Below are positions 1-12,210 of a stretch of DNA of 64,000 nucleotides, piece by piece. The stretch spans positions 94,126 through 158,125 of the forward strand of contig MNCI01030499.1 in NCBI GenBank assembly GCA_015680685.1. Reading direction: 5' to 3'. The position numbers were made by a program, and so were the translations under genes. Numbering within the stretch: position 1 is the first letter of the stretch; each line of letters starts with the position of its first letter. Under the pieces are notes generated by a model, which saw nothing but the letters and a program-made list of their open reading frames with translations, ran no database searches and was not told the DNA's origin. The stretch is from Gnetum montanum (Eukaryota; Streptophyta; Gnetopsida; Gnetales; Gnetaceae).

Positions 1-2
1 TC

Positions 3-903
3 ATACACGTCTCACCTGTGGACCTACACCCAACACAAATCACGTGGCCTTTCCAACGATAGGGACTAGACCTCATAGGACCTATCATGCTGAAGTCCTC
101 CGTAGGGCATAGCTTCATTATTACCACCACTGAGTATTTTACTAAGTGGGTGGTAGCTATTTTCTTGAGGAAGACAACATCTCAATAGATATGGCACTTC
201 ATCCTGGACAACATCGTGACAAGGTTTGGGCTTCCGATGACTATTGTAACCGACAATGGGCCATAATTTAGTAGTACAGAAACCCAAAACTTCTGTAGCA
301 ATCTAGGCATCAGGCAATCATTCTCCTCCCCGTATTACCAACAGGTGAATGGATAGGTGAAGGATACAAATAAGTCCATCATCAACTTGCTGAAGAGAAT
401 GCTTAGCAACAACAAGAGGTGGTGGCATAAGCAAATTCTCTACATTCTATGGGCCTACAGGACGACATGCAAAACCGCGACAAGTAAGACTCCTTATAGC
501 CTTATTTATGGATCTGAAGCTGTGTTGCCTCTTGCTTTGCAGGTACCATCACTCTAGATGATCCTATCTAATGTTGTGAGCAAAGCCCAGAATAATGAGT
601 TGTGGATCATCGATCTTGACTCAATAGAAAAGGAGCACGCGTAGACACTAAGTCGCATAGAGCACTACAAAAGCAAGCAATAGGAAAAGCACCATGCAAA
701 CCTACATCAATAGCCAGTACAGAAGGGAGATCTCATCCTCAAAGTTGTATGTGAGCATGTGCAAAAATTCTTAGCCAACTGGGAGGGCCCATACATGGTC
801 ACTAAAGCCTTTGGGAATGGAGCCTTCAAGTTGGCAGACATGGACAGCAATGAGTTTGCCAACCCAGTGAATCACTCGTACCTCAAGCCATACTACATCT
901 GAA
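3..903 (+). pseudogene. Tat integrase, 3' part (unit i copy)
   Basis: This is the integrase part of a Tat polyprotein. It matches 28196-29095 nearly base for base. Visible in one frame are the first catalytic Asp region (GLDLIGP), the second Asp (TDNGP) and the C-terminal chromatin-binding-like part ending KPYYI and a stop at 901-903. The Trp of the first motif is TAG, a Gln is TAG and another is TAA, so it is dead. The codon for the third catalytic residue (360-362) is Lys rather than Glu. The start of the gene lies left of the window. Confidence 0.9.
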
Positions 904-904
904 G

Positions 905-1135
905 CATGGTGGTAACCAGCAACGTCTGCTATGACGTTAAACTAGCAACAAGCGTCTGCTACAATGTTAAACTAGCAGCAACTGTGCGCTATAACGTAAA
1001 ACTAGCACAGCTAGTCCGCTATGACTATAAACTGGCATGTACGGTCTAGTAGGATCTTAAACCAGCACAGCGGTCCACTAGGATCCTAAACCAACACATG
1101 GTCTACTAGGACCTTAAACTGGGTTTGCGTCACAT
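905..1135 (+). repeat. degenerate ~40-bp tandem repeat, Tat 3' region
   Basis: Directly after the integrase stop come about six diverged units built on a core such as TTAAACTAGCA or TTAAACTGGCA, each preceded by a GTCTGCTAYGAC-like block. The same array follows integrase at 29098-29330 and 10222-10450, and a related array lies at 25118-25460. Variable tandem repeats in the 3' untranslated region are a known habit of Tat elements. Confidence 0.8.
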
Positions 1136-1684
1136 TCCTAGTGTGCATCTGCGCTAAGTACACATCGAACGAGCATGCACAATGCCAACGTGGGGGTGGG
1201 ACGTTGCAGCTCTAGAACGTAGTTCATGATTCAATAAGAACATGATCTAGAATGTACGCAATGTCACCACCCTTGGCATCATGCTTACCCTTCAAAGATG
1301 TCGTATGACATCGCACTGGCCCTCCAGACCTACCGTCGCCATGGCCCATCGCTCTGACGATAGCTTCATGGTCAATGCCTACTGCTGGAGTTCTAGTAGT
1401 ATTGTGGCCCAGCCATAATATTGTTATCCTCCAGCTCCCTGCTAACGCCTAGGCTTGCATGAAGTTTAGCTATGTGGTAGTTGATCCTATAGCTAAAATG
1501 AGAATGCATGCCTTTGGCAAGGATTCCAGAGAATTCGCACTCACAGTGACTCCCTCCTCCTTTGAGGCTGGTTCCTCCATGCCGATGCTGCCAAGGCCGT
1601 CGACAACCTTCCTACTTTGGACATCATACAATAATAAAGATGTCCAAGAGCTTCAACAACGTCTACAGCAAGCAAGACCTATCT
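1136..1684 (+). other. Tat 3' untranslated region with deletion junction
   Basis: Non-coding tail of the unit-i Tat copy, matching 29331-29877. A 75-codon open frame at 1459-1686 is also open in the other copy (29652-29999), but Tat-2 has no equivalent and nothing about it is recognisable. At 1679-1684 the six bases CTATCT mark a junction: 577 bases present in the other copy (29872-30448), including the polypurine tract and the LTR start, are missing here. Confidence 0.7.
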
Positions 1685-3275
1685 AGTTCGGCAAGTCTTC
1701 TACCCCAGGTGTTAACAGGCTAAACGGATTCTCCAGCCTGCCCACCTAAGTAGTTCACCCAGCCGACAATGCACTTAGGAGTGGTGCGTGGAATTGTTGG
1801 TGGTGCTCAGAACGTGCAAAATGCTTTAGCAAGTTTTCTAAGACAAAGAGCTTTTCCATGCTACGCTACGCTATGCAGCGTAGCAAAATTAGGAAGACAT
1901 TTGCAGAAGCACAGTGCTATGCTATGCTATGCCACGCAGCATAGCACAGCGTAGTAAAAAACTAGACGGTCAGTCCCCTTACCCGACTTCAAGTCCTTCA
2001 GCAATGGCTCCTTCAGTCAAAAAGAGGCGAACTTGGCCAAAAGCAGGACACATCGGCCACTACGCTACGCTAAGCTACATGGTGCAGCACGACGTAGAAA
2101 TTCTATGAAAGTGACAGAAGGCATCTCAAAGGGTGGGATCAGCAAGTTTGCAAGCTTCGCAATGCAAAAGGCAAAGTTTGCAAATTGGCGATGTTTTTTG
2201 TGACTAAGGCTAGCTGCTATGCTATGCTATGCTACATAGCGTAGCATGGTGTAGCAAATATGCAATAAATAGTCAGCATGCTTCAAAGGTTTCCAATGCA
2301 TGCAGTAGGACACAACGCAATTTTTTACTTCGAACCGGTGGCTATGCTATGCTACGTTGCGTAGCATAACACAGCTTAACAAGATGCTATGTTATGCCAG
2401 ACATGCTACACTACAAAGCATAGCAAAGCATGGCAAGAAGTTACACTACATCAATGCACTTCACCTAATTTCACCACTACTCCAACAACACAATTACAGC
2501 GTGGCAGGCTTGTAACTACGACATGGTAGACCTGCCCAATGGTCATGCAAGTACGTGCAGCATAGATAGGTTAGCATAAGCCCATGGCATGTGGCATCGA
2601 AATTGCATCTTTCACACACCCTTTGTCCTATAAATACTCCAATGAGTAATACTCGAGAGGTTCCCAGGTCCGATTTTCCTTTGGTAATCTGATCGGCTGA
2701 CAATTTTTTGATTGACAAGCAAAAAACATTAGCACTGTAACCTTGAGCATTGTAAAATTTCTGTTTGACATTGTAAATAGTTAGCACTCTTAGTTGACAT
2801 TTTTTTCTACTCTTTTCTACCACCTTGGTAGCACTTCGCATTGTCAATGTTTGATTCCGTGTTCAAGCACATAGCCATCTTGCTCTACACATCTTGGTTA
2901 CTCTCAGGATCTCTGCACTTCTCAGCATGGTGCAACCAATTGTATCCACCTTGACAAAGCGAAGTCGTAGCTTTGAAGTAGTGCATTTTTCTAACTACAT
3001 TTTACTTTGTATCTTGCTTATCATTTGCATTTTACACTGTTTTCTGCCTCTTTTACATTTAAGCATTATTTCGTGCTAGCAGTCTAGTTTTCAAATTATC
3101 TGGTTGCAAAAGGATATATTAACACCGACTAAGTCCCTGTCTGATCGACTAGACCATTCAGGGCATCCCGTTTCCATCTCATCCAACACGGCCCTCCCAT
3201 GGAAATGGGGTTAAGACTGTTAACGACCGATGACCTCTCGGTGTTTTCCAGCCGCCGCCGTTTTCGGTCGCTACA
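1685..3275 (+). mobile_element. Tat-1-type 3' LTR, 5'-truncated (unit i)
   Basis: Matches 30455-32046, the 3' LTR of Tat-1, lacking about the first 105 bases because of the deletion at 1679-1684. It ends in CGCTACA followed by the target-site copy CTAGT (3276-3280). It carries arrays of GCTATGC/GCGTAGC palindromes between about 1857 and 2433 and a TATA box (CTATAAATA) near 2628. Open frames inside it are chance products of the repeats. Confidence 0.88.
1857..2433. repeat. palindromic GCTATGC/GCGTAGC arrays
   Basis: Five or six clusters of the word GCTATGC or GCTACGC followed by its inverse GCGTAGC or GCATAGC, for example near 1858, 1914, 2216, 2340 and 2385. Each cluster can fold into a hairpin. 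They lie in U3, upstream of the TATA box near 2628. Confidence 0.8.
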
Positions 3276-3280
3276 CTAGT

Positions 3281-3692
3281 GAATAAGTAAAATGAAGTTC
3301 TTTGAAAATGTAAATGATTAAGCTAAGAAAACATGAAAATTATGCTAAGTAAACATATAAAACTAAGTGGATGCTACAATGATGGAAAGAAATGTTGATC
3401 TTTATTACCATCATGAATTGTGCCCATGTACAATTCACTTGTATAAAGGCTATGTTCAACTGCTAAACATCACACTTTGGGCATTCACTATATTACTAAC
3501 TTAGAAAAAAACTCCAAAAGTTTTCCTATAACTTGGAATGAAAAGTTATTGCTTGTAAACCCAAGTGTCAGTATTTATAGGGTTGCAAACATCCTGAGAC
3601 ATTGTATCAATGATGACATAGCATAGGTTATGACACCGTTGCTACAATATCATAGATACAATATCACAATGCAACAAAAATTAACTTTATCA
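3281..3692 (-). mobile_element. Ath-A LTR, proximal part (unit i)
   Basis: This is the second half of an Athila-type LTR in reverse orientation. It is homologous to the right half of the complete LTR at 43743-44614 and ends in the terminal TTTATCA. The first half is at 13664-13946; the two halves are separated by the Tat-1 insertion. A reversed TATA-like stretch (GTATTTATAGG) is near 3571. Confidence 0.85.
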
Positions 3693-3705
3693 TACCCCCA
3701 CAATT
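3693..3705 (-). promoter_or_regulatory. Ath-A polypurine tract
   Basis: Read on the minus strand this is AATTGTGGGGGTA directly before the LTR. It is the plus-strand primer for reverse transcription and fixes the 3' LTR boundary and orientation of Ath-A. Confidence 0.75.
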
Positions 3706-3897
3706 TTCTGGAAACTCATCCTCGAGTTAAAACAAAATGAGGATAGAGTCACTTACAAAGTTGGGAGGTAGACTCAACTTGACATGACTAACTAACTATT
3801 TACATCACTTAGAATGTTGTAGTAATGTTTTTAAAAAATGAAATAGTTACATGATTAAAAAAATCAGAATTTGAAGCATTGTGATGTAGTTTAGATT

Positions 3898-6060
3898 CCG
3901 TGAAGTGGAGGCTCTTCCGTTGGTTTCTTCTCCTTGTCATTAGTATTCTAAAATTAATAACGATTCAAGAGTGCCTAAATATTTTCTTCTTCTATCCTGG
4001 GGTCATTTACCATCCATGCTTATTGAGCAATATTGGATGTAGCAGGTACATCCCATGGGCATGGTAGTTGCAAAAACATTTTACTAGCCTTCACATACTA
4101 GGTTGCAAACTACCTCCTACCTTCTTCAAAAGCTCTAGCTATCTTTCTCAGTTCTTAGTAATATGACATTTGGCATGCCAATTTTTCTACTACATCCTTC
4201 TATCCTTAGTAGTTTTCCTTAATAACTTCTAGCTTTGAGTTTGTCATATGAAATTTTTATAGTGCATCTTTCCTATTACCAAACTCCTTGTACATCACAT
4301 TTATGGTTGTTACCTACTACTCTAACTCATTTCTTGGCTTGCCTGCTATTAACATGACTAGATTAGCATACCGGAGGTTTGCTAATCCCATGTACTCTAT
4401 TAGGTCTTCTGTTTGTAGATCCTTACTCTTCACTTTAGCTTGGTAAACATGAGGTAGGCTATCTAGAATTAGTTTCCAGTCTAGGTTTTCAACTAAGATA
4501 GAGTTTATTCTAGCATTTTCCATCTAGATCTCTTTTTGATTTGTCATTTTGTACATTCTTACCTAATCTTTAAACTGCTCCTTGAGTAATTTGTGCTTAT
4601 TGGCCTCATTTTTCCATGCAATAATTTCTATTGCGAACTTCTGACGGATAGCGTAGACTTCTTCCATGGATAGGTTCCTATTTTTCTTAGCTAAAGGACT
4701 CATGTCTTGGTTGACTCTTATGAGTTATTCTCTTAACTAGTGAATGTTGTACTTGAGAACATTTTTTTTCTTTTCTATATATGTCAACTTGGTATTATCA
4801 ATAAGGAGCTTTTTACTTTCTTCTTATAAGGAAATGAGAGCTTTAACATGTGCATAAGTTTGGGCTTCAACCACTGATGCATCCCACACTACCTTCTCCT
4901 TTTCTTTCTCCATTTGCATGTTATGGACAATCAACTACCTCACATGATCAATATTGAATTGATCAAGTTGGTCAAGCACTATGAATTATGCAAGGTCACT
5001 TCTTTTAGCTTTCAAAGTAGGTAGTTCTTCCTACAACCTGTAGAACTTATTTTCTATGTGCTCAACCCTAATTTCATCCATGACCAACTTTTCTTTTATA
5101 CTAATAAGATAAAATTGAATTGAAGTAATATTGTTGGGGATATCAAAAATATTTTGCATAACCTAGCCCATATGTAGTAGTCTGTCTAATATATCTTTGT
5201 GTTCTGTAGGAGTCATCAAGATACTAACAAGCATTTAAGCATCTCTTGTTCCTAAAATATTAGCCGATGGCACAACAGGAACATTGAATGATTGCTTAAT
5301 ATGCTTAGTAATAACCTTTGCAACTCCTGATCCATCTTGGTGTTACATGACCATGACTATGACACCTTCACTAGTTTCAAGCATGACTTGGAATAATTCA
5401 GCATGCCTAGAAATGTTTTGTGCCTAATCATCCTCTCCTCCTATTTGTAGTGACACCTATCCACTAGTTGGATTTGTGGAAATAGTGGGCCTAATAGAGC
5501 TCTCTCTTACTATGTACAGATTGATCCCTTCCCTTATTTCTCAACTTATGGTTTCTATAATTTGCTGTAGTTGCCTCATAAATAATTTATAGTCCTATAG
5601 TGGCAGTGGTAAAAGTTCTTATTCTTGTTGCTATTGTTGTTCAGCTTGTGGTTGGCTGCTTGGTCCTGCTTGTTGTTGTTGACTAGTAGTTGGAATGTTA
5701 CCAGTAGGAGTGGAACTTGCAACTCCCTCGATGCCTATTGGCTTTTCTAATTGTTCTTTCTTTAATAATAACGACTTGAACATATCTACATAGGAAGCAT
5801 TTTGGGCCTTCCTTGGGACATCATTGGTGTATCCTAGAATTTTGGCTTGTCAAAACAGCTTCCTGATGAGGTAAGGTAATGGAAGCATAAGTTTCTATGC
5901 CTTCTTCTCTTCACACTATCTTTGGATTTCAAGGAAGAACAAATGGATGATGTTGGCATTGAATTTCCTAATTAGAATGGCACTTCGTCTAGTCACATAT
6001 GTTGATATTCAACTGAGCATTTTGGTTAGAAGAAAATGATAGATTTGAATCTTGAAATAT
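3898..6060 (-). pseudogene. Ath-A 3' ORF after pol (env-like position)
   Basis: A long decayed frame on the minus strand, frame-consistent from about 6000 to 4317, in the place where Athila elements carry an extra, so-called env-like ORF. The N-terminal part reads TRRSAILIRKFNANIIHLFF. A Gln/Pro/Ser-rich linker follows near 5720-5620, then a charged stretch rich in Lys, Glu and Leu that looks coiled-coil (about 5100-4400). Many TAG and TGA codons interrupt it. I cannot assign a fold and see no clear signal peptide or membrane anchor. An equivalent lies at about 32670-34830. Confidence 0.6.
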
Positions 6061-7048
6061 ATCTTTTCTTTGGTTGTAAGCTACTGTAATATTTTTCTTC
6101 TTTTCCATATGCCCTTTGTAACCATAGGCTTTTGGCATCAATGTTTGATCTTATTCAGATTTGTGCCACATTGGCTTGTTTATTTGGAATGTTGAGGGCT
6201 TTTTTGATTACCTCTACTAAATATGACATAGAGACTCCTTCAATTTTTATTGTAGCATCAGCTTATTTGTTTTGCCATAATTGATAAGCTTCTCCTATAT
6301 ACCATTTTCCATTGTTGGATGGGGTAGGCCATAGGGGAGATGCTTTGAGTTATGTCTTCAAAGATTCTTGAGAAAATTCCATAAAAGGACTGAAGTTTAA
6401 TTCCACAATGACTATGGACATGATGGATTTTCCTATATGGCCTAGAGACATTCTAAAGATTGTGTGAGGTGCTATCCTTATTCAAGTGCTGGTGGGACTT
6501 CTTCCTCTCCTTGGGCTAAGTGCTTGGTGGTAGGAGTTTGTTGATGCATGTTGTATGATTAGGCCTCTTGCTTTGCATGTTCTACTAGAGGAATTTGTTC
6601 TTTCTCTTGGCCTCTTCTACAACCTCTTAGTTTTTTGCTCCCATGTTGGAAAGGTCCTTCAAATGTTGGTCTCTTTGGGGCCATCCATAATCAACAAGGA
6701 TTTGAAATTATTAAATTTTTTACATCAATTTTTAATAGTTCTTTATCTTGCTCATACTCTTGGTTAGATCTAGCTCCTATCGTATTATGATTTTAAAGTT
6801 CAAAAAATTCTCAAAATAAAACCCCTGAAGTGTTATATCCTTAAGTACTTATAACCTTCCACAGTTATCATTTTTTTGCTTATTGTGTCTTGAAATAGTT
6901 GGTATGGTTAATTAAGAGAATCCATTACATTATTTGGCTTAATTTTGATTAATTAATAATAAGGTTCTCATTATTTCCTTGTGCTTACCCTATATAGTAT
7001 CATCCAAGTCTTAGAAAATTTTGACTTAAGTTTCTAGTTTCTTGCCTA
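6061..7048. other. Ath-A internal, upstream of the 3' ORF
   Basis: Reverse-oriented Athila internal sequence with short minus-strand frames, Lys/Ser-rich and frame-shifted, probably the decayed start of the 3' ORF. The 70-codon plus-strand frame at 6555-6767 is a chance reading. Nothing else is recognisable. Confidence 0.45.
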
Positions 7049-7427
7049 ACACACACACACACACCCCTCGCCAATGACTAAGTTGAGCACTCCAGGATCA
7101 ACAAGGTTCAATTATTTCAGAAATCAGAGCTATGGGAGTGAATTTATGGTCTTTAGAAGTTAGCTTGCCAAAGCTCACACACACACCCCTCTCCAATAAC
7201 TTAGTTGAGCACTCCAGGATCAACAAGGTTCAATTATCTCAAAAATTGGAGCTATGGGAGTGAAGTTATGGTCTTTAGAAGTTAGCTTGCCAAAGCTCAC
7301 ACACACACACACATCCCTCACCAATGACTAAGTTGAGCACTCCAGGATCAACAAGGTTTAATTATTTTAGAAATCAAAGCTATGGGAGTGAAGTTATGGT
7401 CTTTAGAAGTTAGCTTGCCAAAGCTCA
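7049..7427. repeat. three ~120-bp tandem repeats with (AC)n
   Basis: Three head-to-tail copies begin near 7049, 7175 and 7297. Each starts with an (AC)n run, then CCCTC, a block containing GTTGAGCACTCCAGGATCAA, and ends GTTAGCTTGCCAAAGCTC. Copies differ mainly in the length of (AC)n and a few transitions. The triplet recurs at 35889-36265. Confidence 0.92.
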
Positions 7428-8845
7428 AAGAAAAAACTACAAAAAATTCTCTTATTACAAAATGAAGAAATGAAAATTTTGCAAACTCCCATGCATATAT
7501 ATAGTATTTTTATATACAAGACATTGTGGATGATACATCATAGATGTGACATTGTAGGGGTTATGACATCATAGCTATGACATCACCATAAAATATTTCA
7601 AATTTTTATTGAATTTTCTAGGAAAAAATGAGTTAATTAGAATGTTGGAAAGATGTAAAGCTTGTCCAAAGGATCTTGGATCATTAATAATGCACAATTT
7701 TCAAAAATTTGGCATTCAAAGTTCATAGGGAAGAAATCTTGGGCAATCAAAGTTTATTGAATGAATAGAGGATAGATGAAGAATTATAGATGTATGGATA
7801 GATTTTTAGATGGTATGGAAAGTGTTTTTTGAATCTTGATTATTTCAAAATGCACAAGATGATGTGGAATTACTTGTCAAGTACGAAATAAAAAAGCCAT
7901 ACAAGTAGGTACTCACCAAAGCAAGCTCCAACCCTTAGTGCCCTTGTATAACTATGCCTAAAAATGTCCATAGGCATCTAAGCAGTTGAATGTAGGACAT
8001 ACCTGTCTAGCAAAATACACATGTTAATATCACCAAATTTGGAAAATAACACTATATTATACAAAACCATAAAGTTATGATCAAATATATAGTGAGGTGA
8101 AATGGACTATAGAAGAAATTGCTGAAACTAGAACATGAGCTATCTTACCATAGGCATACTGAATTCTTGTGTATAATCTATGGTTAAAGTAACCATTAGC
8201 CTTTCTGTACAATATTCAAACTAAGTCCAAACCACTTCCCAATGATATCGCATTGTTGCATCCCTAGGATTCACAACCATAAGACTACCACTATTGCAAG
8301 GAGTATTACCACTTGGCGTATTGTTCAAGGGAGGAGTTTATTAGTTGCACTCTTTATTTTTGAGATTCTTGAGAAGTTTCCTACCTTTAAGCATGGGTGA
8401 CATGTCTTTCTAGTGGGACTCCTAGAAACATATTCTATGCATGGATTTTTTTAATGACTTTGTCAACCTTACTAGAGGACTAGCTTCGAGCATAAGTAAC
8501 ATGTCTTTCTAATGACATGGTAAGGCAACACTTATTTTACTCTTGCTCTCATTTTCATAAGATCTTCAAGAAAATAATGCATCCTTAACAATAGGATAGA
8601 ACCCATACTAGTAATCCAAGAGAAGCCATAAGTCCTTTTGATGTCACACCATTGTCATTCCCACTTGGTTCTTCACTTTTCTATCTAGGCCTAATGATCA
8701 TAGGTTTATTCTTAGTTTCATTGTGAGATGAAATATCATTATGGCCATGGTAAGAACCTCTTATTATTTGAACGGATGGTTAGATGTCATGGTTTCACTA
8801 TAGAGGTAATCAATCCCTTATGATTAGATAATATAATATGGATTA
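7428..8845. other. Ath-A internal, no gene recognised
   Basis: AT-rich sequence with no convincing frame on either strand, repeated almost unchanged at 36266-37683. By position it should be the region between integrase and the 3' ORF of Ath-A. It ends abruptly at 8845, where Tat-2 sequence begins in the opposite orientation. Confidence 0.5.
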
Positions 8846-8851
8846 GATGTC

Positions 8852-10216
8852 ATGGCTAGCGTTAAATGTGCCACCACACCTGTTTGCAACTTTGCCCGCT
8901 TTGATAACCGAGAGTACGGAGCCTATCACTCAAGCGGTACACATCAACTCTGTAAGCACGCTTGATACCCAAGAGTGGTATGCAAACATTAAAGCATATC
9001 TACAACATGGCAAACCCCCACGCGATTTAACATCTACCCAAAGGAATTTGATCTGTAAGCGTGCTTGGCAATATGTACTCATGGGAGATAACACCTTATG
9101 CAAACACTCCTTCGATGGGATACTGCTAGCATGCGTAAATGAGGAACAAGCACAAAAGATCATCAATGAGGTCCATGAAGGACTGTGCAGAGGACATATA
9201 ACCCCTAGGATCATGGCGGGAAAATCAAAATCCTAGGGTATTACTAGCCTCACATGGAACGAGATTGCCTTGCCAAAGTCAAGACTTGTGACATGTGCTA
9301 ATGATATGCAAATCGTATACACATTTCATTGACTGAGCTGCACCCTACACAGATCATGTGGCCATTCCAACAATGGGGACTAGACATTATAGGACCTATC
9401 ACACCTCAGTATTTTGTAGGGCATAGCTTCATCATCACCGCCACTGAGTACTTTACAAAGTGGGTAGAGGCTATCCCCTTGAGGAAGACTACATCTCAAC
9501 AGGTTTGCCATTTTATATTGGATAACATAGTGACAAGGTTTGGGCTTCCCATGACAATTGTGATAGACAATAGGCCACAGTTCAGTAGTGTGGAAACCAA
9601 AACCTTTTGTAGCAACCTTAGCATTAAGCAATGCTTTTCCTCGCCATACTACCTGCAAGAAAATGGATAGGTAGAAGCTACAAAAAAAGCCATCATCAAC
9701 TTGCTCAGGAAGATGCTTAGCAACAGCAAGAGGCGATGGCATGAGTAAATCCTCTATGTGCTATGGGCTTACAGAACGACATGCAGAATGGAAATAGGTA
9801 AAACTTCTTAAAGTCTTATTTATGGATCTGAAGTGGTGTTACCGCTTGAGCTTCAGGTACCGTCACTTCGAATGATCCTGTCAAACATCGTGAATGAAGC
9901 CCAGAACAATGAGTCAAGGATCATCAACATCAACTCCATAGAGGAGGAGCGTGCACAAACGCTTAGGCGCATTGAGTGATATCAAGACAGGCAATGACAG
10001 AAGCATCATGCAAATCCATATCGACGATCAATAAAAAAGGGGGACCTCATTCTCAAGGCTATCCGTGAACATGTAAACAAGTTCTTAGCAAACTAGGAAG
10101 GTCCATTCATGGTCACAAAAGCCTACAAGAATGGAGCCTTCAAATTGGTAGACATGGATGGCAAAGAGTTCACAAATCTTGTAAACCACTTGTATCTCAA
10201 GTGGTACTACATCTAA
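8852..10216 (+). pseudogene. Tat-2 RNase H tail and integrase
   Basis: The frame starts inside the end of the second RNase H (ALNVPPH, matching ALNIPPH at 27742) with no element start, so the 5' part is missing. The integrase zinc-finger His pair (EVHEGLCRGH, about 9169-9198) is followed by a one-base loss near 9222 and stops. The core is open from 9329 to 9670, with Asp in GLDIIGP, Asp in IDNRP (Gly to Arg) and the catalytic Glu kept at 9674-9676. The C-terminal part runs to TAA at 10214. It is clearly less decayed than the Tat-1 integrase, whose Trp and Gln stop codons are still TGG and CAG here. Confidence 0.88.
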
Positions 10217-10221
10217 TGCAT

Positions 10222-10450
10222 GAGCAAGGTAAGTAGATAGTCCGCTATGACTATAAACTGGCACAGACTATCTGCCATGACGTAAAACTAGTAAAGCACA
10301 TCTGCTATGATGTGAAACTAGCATAGTCGGTCCACTACGATGATAAACTAGCACATTGATTTGCTAGGACTTCAAACTAGCACATCATGATCTACTAGGA
10401 CCTTAAACCAGTACATCTGATGGTCTACCAGGACCTTAAACTGGTTTTGT
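10222..10450 (+). repeat. degenerate tandem repeat, Tat-2 3' region
   Basis: Five to six units of about 35-40 bases with the core TAAACTAGCA or TTAAACTGG, the same family as 905-1135, directly after the integrase stop. Confidence 0.75.
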
Positions 10451-11796
10451 AGCATAGTGTCCTCAGCATGCATCCATGACCCTACAAGTGAGCGAGCATG
10501 CATAGTGCCAACGCGGGATGGAACGTTGCAGTTCCAAAATGCAGTTCATGATACCAAGAAAACATCCTATGGAATATATGCAATGCAATTGCCCCTGGCC
10601 TCTTGTTGATCTTCCAGATATTTCATTGAACATCCTACTAATCTTCTGGAGCTACCACTACCATGCCCCATTTCCCTGGTAGTAGCTTCCGTTGTTAGCA
10701 CCTGTCGCTAAAGCCCCCGCACTATTGTGGCCCAACCACAGAGTTGCTACCCTCCAGCCCTTGCCATCACCTAAGCCCAAAAGACATTTAGTTGTTGGTC
10801 ATCTCACCTTATAGCTGAACTACATAATAGTTTCCTTGGATGGGGATTCCTAAACACTCGCATCATCACAACTCCTAGCCCCGTTGGTGTCAACCCTTCC
10901 ACGCTGATGCTACCAGAATCGCTGCTATCATTTCTGGTTTGGATGCCACATACCTCAGCAACAATGTCTATTATTCCAGTAGCATTCAAAGCAAGTAGGA
11001 CCTTTGCTTTATTTTTCTTGATGATTGTTTCTTCTAGTTTTCTCTCTGTTGTGCTTGTAGGGTACGTGCTAGAGAGGTGTCAATTAGAGGTGCGTTTCGC
11101 CAAGGTGATAGGACACTACATTGTTCCAAGGTGGTTGTCCTGACTAGCTTGGTTGCTTGGGAGTGCACATCTTGTCCTCCCCCTTAACCTCCTTTACCAT
11201 GTTACTTACACCTGCAATTCTCTTTCTCACACCTCTTTTTATGAATTTTCCCGATGCTTGTGAAGCCTTCTCATATGCTTAACCGCAAAGTCCATGACGC
11301 GCGTAATGCAACTCGCCTCATGGGAAGCATCTGTAGGTAGGTCAAAGCCCCACGCGGATGTAACATGGATCATCCTAGGGAGGAAACACATGTCCTGCGA
11401 CAAGGTTGTTCACAAAAGAACATGGCAAAATAGCAAAAGAAAAGCATAAAAAGAGCAAAAGCTCACAAAAAAAAACAAATGGTACATCAGCTATTTCGCA
11501 ATGACCATCTCTAAGCATTCCGACGGGAGGTCAGAAGCCTACAAAAGAAAGATGTCCATGCATATCGACTTCCTCACAGGCACTCCAATGAGGGATCACA
11601 CTATGCTACATCTTCCCCTTTCTGACACTATCCCTGCAGATCCACCCTTTCCCCTTTCCTTACATGACTATCCTGGTACTCTCAAGCATAGCTAAGAGAC
11701 ATCTAGATAATCATTGATGAGCGATGTTAGCGTCTTGTCTCTCATGGTGTTTTGTATTCTTTGTCGGCGTCTCTCGGGCCCATCCTCCAGACATCG
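10451..11796 (+). other. Tat-2 3' untranslated region
   Basis: Non-coding tail between the tandem repeats and the polypurine tract. It shares blocks with 29331-30330 of Tat-1, such as the AACGTTGCAG box near 10521 and the CATGGGAAGCATCTGTAGGT box near 11319. The short frames on both strands (for example 10804-10989 minus and 10907-11143 plus) are unsupported. Confidence 0.6.
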
Positions 11797-11811
11797 ACAA
11801 AGAGGGGCCAT
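11797..11811 (+). promoter_or_regulatory. Tat-2 polypurine tract
   Basis: ACAAAGAGGGGCCAT directly before the LTR start TGAAACA. The same tract, GACAAAGAGGGGCCAA, precedes the Tat-1 3' LTR at 30331-30346. Confidence 0.85.
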
Positions 11812-12210
11812 TGAAACAACATAAAATTTTAGGACCTCCATGTGTCCGCAAGGTCTGGATGTTTAGGCAAGGACTTCACAAGTGTAGCATCATGATCATT
11901 GGGTAACAAAGTGTAGACACTGAAGTTAGACTGTGCAATCTAGCAAGTTTTCTACTTCCAAGATTGGCAGCCTTGCTGGACTCACGAACCTGCCCAAGTG
12001 GATAGTTGGCTCAATCGACAGTCTACCCAGAAACCATGCCTGGAGTTGTCGACGGTGTTCAGGATGGACAAAATAGTTCAACAAGTTTTCTAGTAGATAA
12101 TTCTACTACACTACATAGTGTACCAAACCTTTGAAAAATCAATCAAGCATCCGAATACATGTTCTCACAAGATGTTCACGCGAGGCAAAGTTAGAATTTG
12201 GCCGACACAT

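Noticed and set aside
1459-1686. Small ORF in the Tat 3' region, also at 29652
   Set aside because: Open in both units but the copies are recent; Tat-2 has no equivalent and the downstream ends differ, so there is no evidence for coding.
6555-6767. 70-codon hydrophobic frame, also at 35395-35607
   Set aside because: It is present twice only because the unit is duplicated; opposite strand to the Ath-A coding direction and no start context.
9380-9742. 120-codon minus-strand frame opposite Tat-2 integrase
   Set aside because: Shadow of a conserved coding frame; it follows integrase codon conservation, not its own.
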